Assembly: GCA_030278955.1 (NCBI GenBank)
Contig: JAOANR010000013.1
Span: forward strand, 44,242,191 to 44,306,190
DNA length: 64,000 nucleotides
Source: Hygrophila difformis
Taxonomy: Eukaryota; Streptophyta; Magnoliopsida; Lamiales; Acanthaceae
Direction: 5' to 3'
Part shown: positions 11,707 through 21,675 of the stretch, in pieces
Position numbering within the stretch: the stretch's first letter is position 1
Layout of the letters: each line of letters begins with the position of its first letter
Translations under genes and position numbers: made by a program
Notes under the pieces: model-generated
The model's input: the letters and a program-made list of their open reading frames with translations, nothing else
What the model was told of the DNA's origin: nothing
Database searches by the model: none

Positions 11707-11953
11707 TTATTTTTGTTACGAATCCACCCAGTATTATGTCGATACATACTTTTAACGGTTAATAACTTAAATTGTATACAATAAAAAGTTACAAAAAATT
11801 AATTGTCTAAAACTACAAGATTAGATTAATCTAACAAGATCTCACTTGACTGTGTTTTTTCTTACATAGTTATGATAAAATTTTGAATCAAAGTTAAACT
11901 GCGAATAGTGTCAAAAATCCATTCGTAACAAAAATACCGAGACGGAGGTAGTA
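11705..11953. mobile_element. Stowaway-like MITE, left end eroded
   Basis: Abuts the previous MITE at a shared TA. The right end ACCGAGACGGAGGTAGTA and the inner TTTTTGTTACGAAT pair match the element at 42484-42755 in reverse orientation. The outer bases of the left terminus are missing. Confidence 0.65.
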
Positions 11954-12007
11954 TTTTTCTACCCTATATATGCGTTAAAATTGCCATTTATTTATTTATA
12001 TAAATAA

Positions 12008-12255
12008 TACTTTTTTTTGTTTACTACGAACCCAAACAGCATGCAATCTAACACATATTTTAAATCATTAATAATGGGAGTTCGGTACAAGTAAAAATTA
12101 TAATAGTTCTATATTTAAAAATTACATGATGAGATGAATCTAATAAAATTTACTTAATTATATTTTAATTTGCATAACTATAATAAAATTTTAATTCGTG
12201 AATAAATAGTCGTCAAATCACAAAATTGCAAATAATAAAAAAAACGGAGGGAGTA
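12008..12255. mobile_element. Stowaway-like MITE
   Basis: Starts TACTTTTTTTTGTTTAC and ends AAACGGAGGGAGTA with TA flanks. The interior is strongly diverged from the family core. Confidence 0.6.
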
Positions 12256-12293
12256 TGAGTTACTCTAAGAATTTTTAATTAATTATGGATTGA

Positions 12294-12755
12294 GGGCCCG
12301 TTTGGATTGGCTTTTGAAAAAAGCAGAAGCCAAAAGTAGAAGCAGAAGCAGAAGTCAAAAGCAAAAGCATGTAACTTTTGTGTTTGGATGGAATGTTTGA
12401 AAAGCGGCTTTTTCTAAGAAATATGTTTGGATGAATAAAAATGAAAAGTGCTTTTGGAATGTAGTAATTACCAAAAAGGACGTGATACTTAATATGATAA
12501 TAAGATATATTTATAGTGTAATTCATATTAAGTAGTGGGGGTATTTAAGTCCTTGCACATTTTACGAGGTGCTTTTGGCTTCTGCTTTTGGGAGAAGCAC
12601 CCCTGGGCTGCTTCTCCCAGAAGCACTTTTTTGGCTTTTCGAGGTGCTTTTGCTTTTTGTTAAAAGTCAAAACAAACACCTAATTTTCATTAGAAGTGCT
12701 TTTGGCAGAAGCAAAAGCCAAAAGCACCTCTCTAGAAGCCATTCCAAACGGCCTC
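12294..12755. mobile_element. Tourist-like MITE (GGGCCCGTTTGG family), copy C
   Basis: A 462-bp copy, very close to copy A at 7374-7835, flanked by TGA at 12291-12293 and 12756-12758. Its similarity to copy A suggests recent activity. Confidence 0.85.
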
Positions 12756-12758
12756 TGA

Positions 12759-13317
12759 AAGTCGTGTTCATCTTCTCACAACCAATAAGAAAAAAATGAC
12801 TTTCGTTAACTTAATACTGTAAGTTTTCAATTCATAAATTTCAATCCAATCCCCAGTCAAATCTTATCCTCAAAGAAACAGTCAAAATCCTGACCGTATC
12901 GTCAAAACCAGGCTCTTCCACGTGGCAGTTCAGAAAAGAAGGCACGCTCAACGACACCAGGACTCCAGACCAGAAAGGATAATTCCCATTTGAGTCACAG
13001 TCACACAAATCATTTGCTAAACAAACCCTCAAATAACATAATTAACTCAAAGATTATTTCAGGACCTTGAATCCCGGGAGTCGCAAAAGTTCCTTCCGCG
13101 TCTCAGACGTTACACGTAACCTGTCAGCATCGCTCCCGTGCATGTCCAGAAATGAAATCATTAAAGCGTTGGCGAATGGCGGCTGCTCGTTCAATACTCG
13201 CACACTGTCCTAAGGAATTTCCTCTCCGTTTCCATATTCGTTTCGATCCCCTCCCTAAATATATACAGATACGATCAAATCACAAATTCCACAATCAAAA
13301 CCCTAATTTCTCTGGCC
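12759..13317. other. Upstream region of the DUF569 gene
   Basis: No gene seen. A TATA-like TAAATATATAC lies at 13256-13266, about 50 bases before the ATG, so the 5' UTR would be short. A plus-strand CACGTGGC G-box-type motif occurs near 12919. Confidence 0.45.
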
Positions 13318-14458
13318 ATGGACATCTTTCTGAAAGCTAGCGTCGTGCGCTTGAAGGGCGCCCACGGCAAGTACCTGACGGCGGACGACGACGAGGAGTC
13401 CGTCACCCAGGACCGCGAGGGCTCCGCGAAATCCGCCAAATGGTCCGTCGAATTCGTCAACAACGCCGACAACGTCATCCGCCTCAGGAGCTGCTACGGC
13501 AAGTACCTGACGGCTTCGAACCAGCCTTTTCTCCTCGGCATGACCGGCCGGAAGGTGCTCCAGACGCTCCCCAAGCGCCTCGACAGCTCCGTCGAGTGGG
13601 AGCCCATCCTTGCCAAGGGCGGCGCCGTTAAGCTGAAGACGCGGTACGGGCAGTTTCTCCGTGCCAACGGCGGACTACCGCCGTGGAGGAATTCCGTTAC
13701 GCACGATATCCCACATCGGACCGCCACGCAGGAGTGGATCCTCTGGGACGTCGACGTGGTCGATATCCTGATGTCGCGATCGCCGCTGGGGAAGCCGCCG
13801 CCGCCGCTTCCGGTGGAGATAAAGGAGGATTCTTTCAGTTCGGCAGAGAACTCGCCGATCGTTGCTCTCAATCATTCCCGGAAATCTTCAAGCTTCGCCA
13901 GATTTCTGGTAAAACATTAATTGATTTCTTAATCTGTTTTCAATTGGAAAACTGATCAAATATTCGAAGCACAAAAGTTACATTTGAATATTCAAAGTTG
14001 TTCAGTATTCTCATGTTTATCGAATATTCAATGGATCGGTAAAAGATGAAAAGTCAAAAATCCCGTGGCTTTTTAACTAAGAACATATGCTTTTCTTAAG
14101 CCTCTACTAACAATGTGAATTGGGGAAATTTGTGCAGTCAAATAATGATTCATTCAAACGGTCGCCACCGAAGAGGACCGATGGGCGGCTGATTTATTTC
14201 CGCATAGCTGATGAAAAGGGTGAAATCGACGAGGGCTATGAGGAGCTCTGCTTCACATTCAAGGGCAATGGAGTTGACGCCTTAAAAATGTCACTTGAGG
14301 AAGAATTAGGCGTCCAAGGCATTACCGTGTGCACACGCAGTCCTTTGGATGGGAAGCTGCATCCTCTCCTTCTGCACCTCCCTCCAAATAACGCGACTAT
14401 GCACGTTGTTGTGGTGCCGCCATCATCAACACAGGATGATGACTCAGACTATTCCTGA
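13318..14458 (+). CDS. DUF569 / fascin-like actin cross-linking family protein
   Basis: Two exons, 13318-13908 and 14138-14458, with GT at 13909 and AG ending at 14137 in phase 0; 303 residues. The N-terminal part is a beta-trefoil DUF569 domain with the repeated phrase GKYLTA (about residues 17-22 and 62-67) and RYGQFLRANGG near 110. A less conserved linker with a PPPPLP run follows, and exon 2 encodes the second conserved block (TDGRLIYFRIADE, and a YEELCFTFKG segment that resembles a small ubiquitin-like or PB1-like fold). Family members are annotated as actin cross-linking proteins by fascin similarity, with little direct proof. The gene is convergent with the PPR gene; stop codons are 430 bases apart. 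Confidence 0.88.
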
Positions 14459-14889
14459 ATTGTCCTGTAACTCTTGTGCTGATGGAGAACTGCAGAGGGC
14501 GGCAAACCTGTGCATGATGGCTTTAATTATGGGCCAGTTTATTAAAGAGAGAAATACATAAGCATTTGTATATACTACTACATAATAGATTGATAGATTC
14601 ATGTGTGATCGAGCTTGAATTTTTTGTTCTTTTGATCCTTTCACCTTCAATTGCAAGGCGTGGGTCGTAAGCAGAGATTTTGCAGTATCAATATGGTTGT
14701 GTTCTGAGCTTCTCATTGTTTTGATAAGTTATAGTTATGTTTTATGTTTCTTGTTTAGCATCCCCTGTTTTTGAACTCCAATTCCAGTGATGATTACTTT
14801 AAAACAAGAACTATGAAGTTAAGGCGTTTGCAATATTCAATATTCTACAATACTCTTACAATCTACGACATGGGACCGGAACATGATAT

Positions 14890-16725
14890 TTACCAGAAAT
14901 CCGTACAAGAACACAACCCTTTTCTAAAGCAATGGAATCTAAGGCGATCTCTCATGATGATCTCTATATCAAAAGCTTTAGAGACCAATTTGGAGAAGGT
15001 ATGACAATCCCTGCAGATGCGCAGATTTTTGAATACGCGCACTGGAACTCCATGTTTCGAGTTTATCAGCCCATAGGCAATAGCTAGTCTTTCGCTGTGG
15101 AGTCTCAGCGACTGCCCCTTGCCATTGTCGCCTTCATCAACCAAAGATGCTTGTGAGAAGTCGGGAACATACCCTTCTGGCTTCAATCTTTCTTCGATCA
15201 CATCCAAGAACTCGTAAATCTCTTCTGTCTGTGGGTGAGTTGTATCGCCTGCAAAAAATTCATGGACAATGCCATTGATTTCAACTGAACTACATCCAGG
15301 TTCTTTAGAAACACCCTTCTCAGTCATCAGCTTCCTAATAAGCCCAACTTCGTCCCATTTATTGGCTGATGCATATACTTTAGAAAGGAGAACATAAACC
15401 CCACTGCATCCTGTGCCTTCTTCGGCTATTATCTTCCTAGCCATTTCTTCGCTCAATTCCAAGCTTCCCTCACTATTCCTGCAACTACCATCAAGAAGAC
15501 TTCTCCAAATGACAGCGTCTGGCTTCATTGGCATGCTTGAAACAATATCAAGAGCTTCCTCAATTCTCCCATTGCGTGCAAGTAGGTGAACTAGACACCC
15601 ATAGTGCTGCAAAACTGGCTGTATACCGTACTCATTCACCATTACATTAAAGTATCTACGACCCTCGTCAACCAAACCACGATGATTGCACACATTCAAG
15701 ACACCAACAAATGTTATAGAATTTGGCAATAGTTTTTCCTCATTGATCATTGTACTAAAATGTTCAAACACCCTCTCCGCCTCCCCATACCCTGCGAGCC
15801 CCAAAATCATAGCATTCCAAGAATTGATATTGCGCCTACTCATTCCCTGGAAAACCTGCATTGCCATTCTCAACGACCCACATTTCCAATACATTTCAAT
15901 CAAAGAATTGCTCACTAGAACATCAAAATCAGAATCCATTCGACAGTTTCTCAAAATGTAAGCATGTGCCCACATTCCCATTGACAATGTCCCCAAACCA
16001 GCACAAGCATTAATCAGGCTTTGCATTGTGTATCCATCTGGCTCAAAGGATGACGACTCCATCATCCCCACAAACAATTTCAATGCCTCATCAAACTCCC
16101 CAAGCTGCACAAGTGCATCAATCATCACATTCCAGGAGACCAAGCTTTTCTCAGGCATTTTATCAAATACTTTACGTGCACTCTCCGAGCATCCACAAGA
16201 AGCATAGAAATGTATCAAACTGTTGTTAACATACACATCCGTGCCAAATCCGTGCTTGAAAACTTGAGCATGAGCCTGTTCCCCTTCAATTAAACAAAAC
16301 AAATAAGCACAGGCTTTGAGCACAAATGGGAATGTGTGTTTATCGGGGTGTAAACCCTCTCGCTTCAGGAGCTCCTGAAAAAGCCAAAAACCCTTGCTTT
16401 TCTCATCCTTGCTATGCGCATAGCTTCTAATCAAACTGTTGTAGATAAAGGAATTAGGGTTAGGGATTTGACTGAAGATTCTCTCAGCATAATTCAGATC
16501 TCGCAAGGAGCAAAAATGGAGGAGTCTACTGTATAGATAGAGCGTATCCTCACAGTAATTTGGGGTCGGAGCAGTGCGGAGGATTTTCGCATGGATTTCC
16601 TTTAGACGAGGAATCGAGACGGAGGCCGAGTCATTCAAGATTCGGACGAGACGACGATGATTGTGGTGGCGCACCACAGCGGCGCCATCTGCCGCTGCCG
16701 GAGTAGTTACTATCACGGTGGTCAT
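14890..16725 (-). CDS. CRR28: PPR-E-DYW RNA editing factor, CRR28-like
   Basis: A 611-residue intronless PLS-class pentatricopeptide protein. After a short N-terminal region come P/L/S repeats (about 55-400; for example YNSLIRSYAHS, VSWNVMIDAL, NSWNAMILGLAGYG), then E motifs (about 405-500) and a DYW cytidine-deaminase domain (about 515-611). The HxE box is HSE at 543-545, the first CxxC is 571-574, and the second zinc site retains H598, C605 and C607. The last residues are DFW, not DYW, and FHHF reads FHCF. The ordering and wording of the E-DYW part resemble Arabidopsis CRR28, which edits plastid ndhB and ndhD transcripts. Plastid targeting is inferred. The assignment to CRR28 is from memory of the family and needs a tree. 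Confidence 0.85.
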   Translation of the reverse strand: MTTVIVTTPAAADGAAVVRHHNHRRLVRILNDSASVSIPRLKEIHAKILRTAPTPNYCEDTLYLYSRLLHFCSLRDLNYAERIFSQIPNPNSFIYNSLIRSYAHSKDEKSKGFWLFQELLKREGLHPDKHTFPFVLKACAYLFCLIEGEQAHAQVFKHGFGTDVYVNNSLIHFYASCGCSESARKVFDKMPEKSLVSWNVMIDALVQLGEFDEALKLFVGMMESSSFEPDGYTMQSLINACAGLGTLSMGMWAHAYILRNCRMDSDFDVLVSNSLIEMYWKCGSLRMAMQVFQGMSRRNINSWNAMILGLAGYGEAERVFEHFSTMINEEKLLPNSITFVGVLNVCNHRGLVDEGRRYFNVMVNEYGIQPVLQHYGCLVHLLARNGRIEEALDIVSSMPMKPDAVIWRSLLDGSCRNSEGSLELSEEMARKIIAEEGTGCSGVYVLLSKVYASANKWDEVGLIRKLMTEKGVSKEPGCSSVEINGIVHEFFAGDTTHPQTEEIYEFLDVIEERLKPEGYVPDFSQASLVDEGDNGKGQSLRLHSERLAIAYGLINSKHGVPVRVFKNLRICRDCHTFSKLVSKAFDIEIIMRDRLRFHCFRKGLCSCTDFW

Positions 16726-16759
16726 TCGTCAATTCATCCAATTTCGTGGCATCCGTGTC

Positions 16760-16845
16760 GCCTGGAGCTGGAGGAGCTGTACAAGGGCTCCCTTCCAGGA
16801 GGAAGATGCAGATATCAGCTTTCAGTTTGCACTGGACTGGATATA
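16760..16845 (+). pseudogene. Fragment of a DNAJB gene next to the PPR gene start
   Basis: GAGGAGCTGTACAAGGGCTC then AGGAGGAAGATGCAGATATC reproduces 22111-22151 of the DnaJ gene, interrupted by a 5-base insertion. It then skips about 75 bases and resumes with AGTTTGCACTGGACTGGATA, matching intron sequence at 22228-22247 with small differences. Because intron is included, this is a DNA-level copy, not a reverse transcript. It lies just 5' of the PPR start codon, on the opposite strand to that gene. Confidence 0.8.
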
Positions 16846-17223
16846 AGTTGTTCGGTTGATCTGATTGTGTTCGTGTCCGGTTAAGGGTTAAGGTTGTATA
16901 ATATTTTAGGTCGTGTGTTTGGGGTCAAATCTGATTTTGGGAAAAATTCAAAATTACCAAATCCAAACCTAAAATTTTTCATGTCCTTCGGGTTCGTTTT
17001 TTAGGATTATAGGCCAAAATTATCACAAATTTAGGTTTCGAATCGTGATCGTATCAGATTGAATAGGTGGTATAATATTTTAGATCGGATATCAATCTAT
17101 CTGATTTGAAAAAAACTCATAATAATTAAACCCAAATTTAAAATTTTATGTATTGGTCGGGTTCGTTTTTGGGATTGGTGTCCAAATGACACCCTAGATA
17201 TAAGTGGATAACCGGATTATATG

Positions 17224-17850
17224 TAGAGCTGTAAATAGAACAAACAGTTTGTGAGCTGAGCTCGGTTCGACACGTGTTCGTTCGTTAACAGCTCGTTCGG
17301 TAAGTTAAATGAACCGAGCTCAAACACATAATTTGGTTTGTGTGTTCGTTCGTTAAGTTCGCGAACAGTTCGGAATTCTTTTTTAATGGAATATAGGAGA
17401 TGTTTGGGAGTCAGCGGATTCACCAGCAGATAGCAGATTCGGAGAGAGAATTGTGAGAGAATATGCTATTTTAATCCGCTATATGCTCCTAAATCTACTT
17501 AAAACCAAACACACCCATAGTATATTATAAAAAAATAAATATTTTAGCTAGTTGTTCTTTTCATTTTCATTTTTATTAATTTCACATTTCTCTCATAAAT
17601 TATATTACAATATACATTACATTTTCACACCTAATTTAATTCTAAAACAAATAAATTTATTAATAAAATAAATAGTTCGTTAACTGAGCTCGACTAGGCT
17701 CGTGTTCGTTCGTTATTAGCTCGTTCGTAAGGTTAAACGAACAGAGCTCAAACATGAAAATTGGCTCGTTAAGATTTTTGGCTCGGTTCGTGTTCGTTCG
17801 TTAAGCTTAACGAACAGCGCTCAAACACTTGAAGCTCGGTTCGGTATATG
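17224..17850. mobile_element. hAT-like remnant with GTTCGTTCGTTAA motifs
   Basis: It starts near TAGAGCTGTAAATAGAAC and contains many direct and inverted GAGCTCG, GTTCGTTCGTTAA and GAACGAAC-type words. The right terminus is not recognisable and no target duplication was found. It is interrupted by the 121-bp MITE at 17396. The preceding 16854-17223 holds a duplicated GTATAATATTTTAG phrase and no gene. Confidence 0.4.
17396..17516. mobile_element. 121-bp MITE, copy 2
   Basis: Same length as the element at 6763-6883, with ends GGAGATGTTTGG and CCAAACACACCC and ATA on both sides. The interior AGCAGATAGCAGATTCGGAG is shared. Confidence 0.75.
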
Positions 17851-18296
17851 GCAATAGTTTAATTCAAAACTCTCTCCTAATTAAATTTAATGAGCCCATT
17901 TCAGGGCCTCGAACTTGGCCCAATAAGAGAAACTAGACCCTAGTGGGCTGAATGTCGATCCTTTTTGCCACAATCCAAAATAAAATAAATAGTCCATTAT
18001 TATACTCTAATTTATAGATAAATGCTTCTGACAAAAGTGTTGGATGTTGGAACATTGCTTCATAAATCATAACCGTTCGCAGAGAGTAGGAAGTAGGAAC
18101 CACAAATATTTATTACTACTAGCAAATGTTATCCTATCTCATTCTGTTGGAATGTAGAATTTTCCCAATATATATTTATATTATTTTATGAATTTTAGTA
18201 CTACAGGCTTTTATTTATTTTTATATGACTAAAATAATAAACTATAAAATACTAATTTTTATGCTGATTTTTATAGCATAAAAGTAATGATAACAT

Positions 18297-18475
18297 TTTT
18301 TTTTTTGCTGAACAAATTACACATATTAGAAAGTTGGTGGTGTGAGCTCATGCCACATAAATTATAAAGAACAAAGGGGAGGGATACGAGATTTGGTGGG
18401 AATCGAACTCTTAACTAAAAAGTTGGAAGTCAGAAAACGTTGACCAATGTCAAATCTTCATTCCAGATGGATATA
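18297..18475 (-). mobile_element. tRNA-derived SINE, minus-strand copy
   Basis: Read on the minus strand it has a box-B-like AGAGTTCGATTCCCACC, then the shared body with TTTATAATTTATGTGG and TGAGCTC, and ends in a poly-A tail (poly-T at 18297-18307). The 5' head is diverged. No gene lies in 17851-18571. Confidence 0.65.
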
Positions 18476-18571
18476 GAGGATTGGGTCGGGAACATATTGA
18501 TGATGCTTCTTATTAAATAAAAATTATACGTGTAAAATAATCTTATGCATCAATTCATCTATTAAATATAA

Positions 18572-18834
18572 TACTCCATTTGTCCCATATAACTTGTCTT
18601 GTTTGACTTTTGCACACAATCCAATGCATGTTTTCAATTGTTAATATCTTAAAATATGCATAATAAAAAATTATGTAAAATACATATTCTAAAACTAAAT
18701 GATCATACGATTCTAACAAGACCCAACTCGATTTTTTTTTTCAAATATATACTTACAATAATATTGAATCAAAGTTATATAATGAATAGTATAAAAAAAT
18801 CAAACAAGGCAAGATTGGTGGGACGGAGGGCGTA
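18572..18834. mobile_element. Stowaway MITE
   Basis: Starts TACTCCATTTGTCCCATATA and ends GGTGGGACGGAGGGCGTA with TA flanks. Inner CTTGTCTTGTTTGAC pairs with CAAACAAGGCAAG. Confidence 0.8.
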
Positions 18835-18871
18835 GTATATTATTAACCCATTAGACAATATAGATATATTA

Positions 18872-19135
18872 TACTTCATCCGTATTCAAATATTTTTTAC
18901 ATACTCACTTTTCATGCAGTCCAATACATATTTTAAATCATTAATAACTCAAGTTCGGTACAAGTAAAAATTCTAAAAGTTTGATATTTAAAAACTACTC
19001 GACGAGACGAATCTAACAAGATCTCACTTGACTATATTTTAATTTGCATAACTATGATAAAACTTTAAATAAAAGTCTGTGGGTGAATAGTAACATATTA
19101 CTAAACGACAACAATATATGAAAACGGAGGTAGTA
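18872..19135. mobile_element. Stowaway-like MITE
   Basis: Starts TACTTCATCCGTATTC and ends GAAAACGGAGGTAGTA. It has the family core CAAGATCTCACTTGAC. Confidence 0.7.
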
Positions 19136-19703
19136 TGTGAGCAATAAATATCATATAATATAATTATACTACTAAATAATGGGAGTGGATAAAACACATT
19201 AAAATCGGCAGATGGGCCTGCAAAAAATCTTTGGAAAAACCGTCCATGTTTGGGACGGGGCCCGATGGCTAAATGGGCCATCAATATCACATTAATTAAA
19301 TTGGGCCATATTTGATAGAAACAACAGTCCCCACACGACATTAACTCGTCCAATCTAATGCAAATGGGTAATCGGAAACGGTGTCGTTTCGGGTCGGTAC
19401 GTGGCCGTAACCGCCACCCTATTTTTTGCCAAATGATAGTACTCCCCACTCTTTACGCGCCTGCACGTTCTCTCAGTTATATGTACTCACCTTTTCCTTC
19501 AACGTGTGGGCGGCATGTGACTCCGTTACACGCCTGTCACCGATGTAATCTCACAGACGTCAGGCTGTGTTTGTCAATTTGGTGTACATTGAAATTTTGA
19601 GGGTTTGGGGCACAAATTTTGCGGTTTAGAAATTTTAGAAATTCTATGTGCTTTTTTTTTTAAAAAAAAGAAAAAATGGTTACAGTTTGGATGCATAAAA
19701 AAA

Positions 19704-20900
19704 GGAGAAAAAGGATAAATAGGTCATTTTTCTTTTCAAAAAATTCAAATCAGTCATTTTTCTATTTTATTACCAAAACAGTCCTCTACAAATGCTAATT
19801 ATGTTCAAATCAGTCCTTTTTTCACTAATTATATTCTAATTGCTGACTTGGCAAGGGTTTTAATTTAAACCTGACACGTGTGCATAATATTAATCCTTTT
19901 TCTTTTATCTTTTGCCAATTCAGTCCTAAACTTTTATTTTGTTCTATTTAGTCCTCTACCCCAATCACTCATTTTTATATTAATTGGCCTCAAACCTTTC
20001 AAATTATTTCATTTTAGGCCCGGAACCTTAAATTTTTTATTATTACTAATCCATTTATCAAATAAATGCACAACATACTTCCATAAATAAAATTAAACAC
20101 CAAACCTCATATATTGGGTTCGACTGCTTTGTTATCGGGTCTTTCAAGTACCGGAATTTTACGGACTCTCTCTAATAACCACTCGACCGCAACCGATTGT
20201 TAATTGGTTTTGGTTTCCTTCAGTAACAATCGACAGAATCTTACTTTGCGTCCTACCTTAGGATGTAGCAATATTTGAGTAAATGATTTAATTTGAATTT
20301 TTGAAAGGTTATGGATACAGGAAGCCTTGTTTTATTGAAAAATATTAATATTATTAAAAATATTAAAAAAAAGCCTGAATTTTATTGTCCACAAAGTATG
20401 ATTGTGCTGATTGTTGCTGAAGGAAACCGGAACCAATGAACCATCGTTACGGTCGGGTGGTTAGAGAGAGTCCGTTAAATTCGGAACTTCGAAGACCCGG
20501 TAACAAGGCGGTCAAACCCAATGTATGAGGTTTGGTATTTAATTTTATTTACGGAAGTATGTTGGGCATTTATTTGATAAATGTATTAGTAATAATAAAA
20601 AAATTAAGGTTCTGGGCCTAAAATGAAATAATTTGAAAGGTTTGAGGCCAATTAATATAAAAATGAGTGATTGGGATAGAGGACTAAATAGAACAAAATA
20701 AAAGTTTAGGACTGAATTGACAAAAGATAAAAGAAAAAGGACTAATATTATGCACACATGTCAGGTTTAAATTAAAACCCTTGCCACGTCAGCAATTAAA
20801 ATATAATTAGTGAAAAAAGGACTGATTTGAACATAATTAGCATTTGTAAAGGACTGTTTTGGTAATAAAATAGAAAAAGGACCTATTTATCTTTTTTTCC
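19704..20900. mobile_element. Palindromic foldback element, copy 2 (MULE-like)
   Basis: Two inverted arms of about 450-500 bases, with outer ends GGAGAAAAAGGATAAATAGG and its near complement, surround a shorter inner palindrome containing CCTACCTTAGGATGTAGCAA. Flanks ATAAAAAAA and ATAAAAAAG form a 9-bp near-perfect duplication (19695-19703 and 20901-20909). It is the same family as 5495-6392 and 55828-57168. The 70-residue frames seen in each arm are mirror images of one DNA repeat and are not genes. Confidence 0.8.
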
Positions 20901-21082
20901 ATAAAAAAGGCAGACAGTTAAGTGGACGCAAATTGCACTAGTTATTATAGGTTAAAAAAAATTATAAAAAGGAAACACTTAAAAATGAGAGATTGTGAAT
21001 TGAGAAGGTCATAAGAACATTCCAAAGTCCAAAGTCCAAACAGGTCCTGGGATTTGATGCCTACATTGCGGGTGTAGATTAT

Positions 21083-21369
21083 TACTCGATATGTTACATT
21101 AAAAATGACCCCGACTTTTGATGTTATTCATTATTTAATTTTGATTCAATTTTATTGTATTGATACAAGAAGAAAAAATAGAAGTGTGGTCTTGTTAGAA
21201 CCGTCTAATTGTATAGTTATAAAATATGCATTTTATATAGTTTTTACTTATAAGATATAAAGCGTTAAACAATTATATTGGATTTTATATAGAAGAGAAA
21301 CTGATCATCGGATTTTTTTATGCAGAAGAGAAAGGGACCAATTTTAAATTTTAATGTAAGTAGAGAGTA
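21083..21369. mobile_element. Degenerate Stowaway-like MITE
   Basis: TACTCGATATGTTACATTAA pairs loosely with the complement of TTAATGTAAGTAGAGAGTA, with TA at each end and the core TCTTGTTAGAACCGTCTAAT. It lies about 300 bases upstream of the DnaJ start codon. Confidence 0.5.
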
Positions 21370-21675
21370 CTTCATTTTCTAAATTTCCCCACCTGTCATT
21401 TCCGCTTCCTCCTTTAAAATATCGCTGCTTCAGCGTACCTTAGCACTATTTCCGCACTTTCGGCTACCTTGCGCATCTACTACTCACTCCTCCACGTTCG
21501 TTGACGACCGCCGACCGCCGTAGTCGTCGGAGCCACCCCAAGCCATTGCTTGTCGTTTTCTCAATTCTTCTAGAATTTTGTAGATTCCCTTCTTTGTATA
21601 TCTGCGGTTTCAATTTTTCATTTCCAATTTCCATAATTTGGTGCTTGTTTGGGTTGAATTTGTGAGGGCGAAAAA

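Noticed and set aside
14444..14716. 90-codon minus-strand frame between the DUF569 and PPR genes
   Set aside because: It lies in the shared 3' flank, with no similarity that I recognise and no splice partner.
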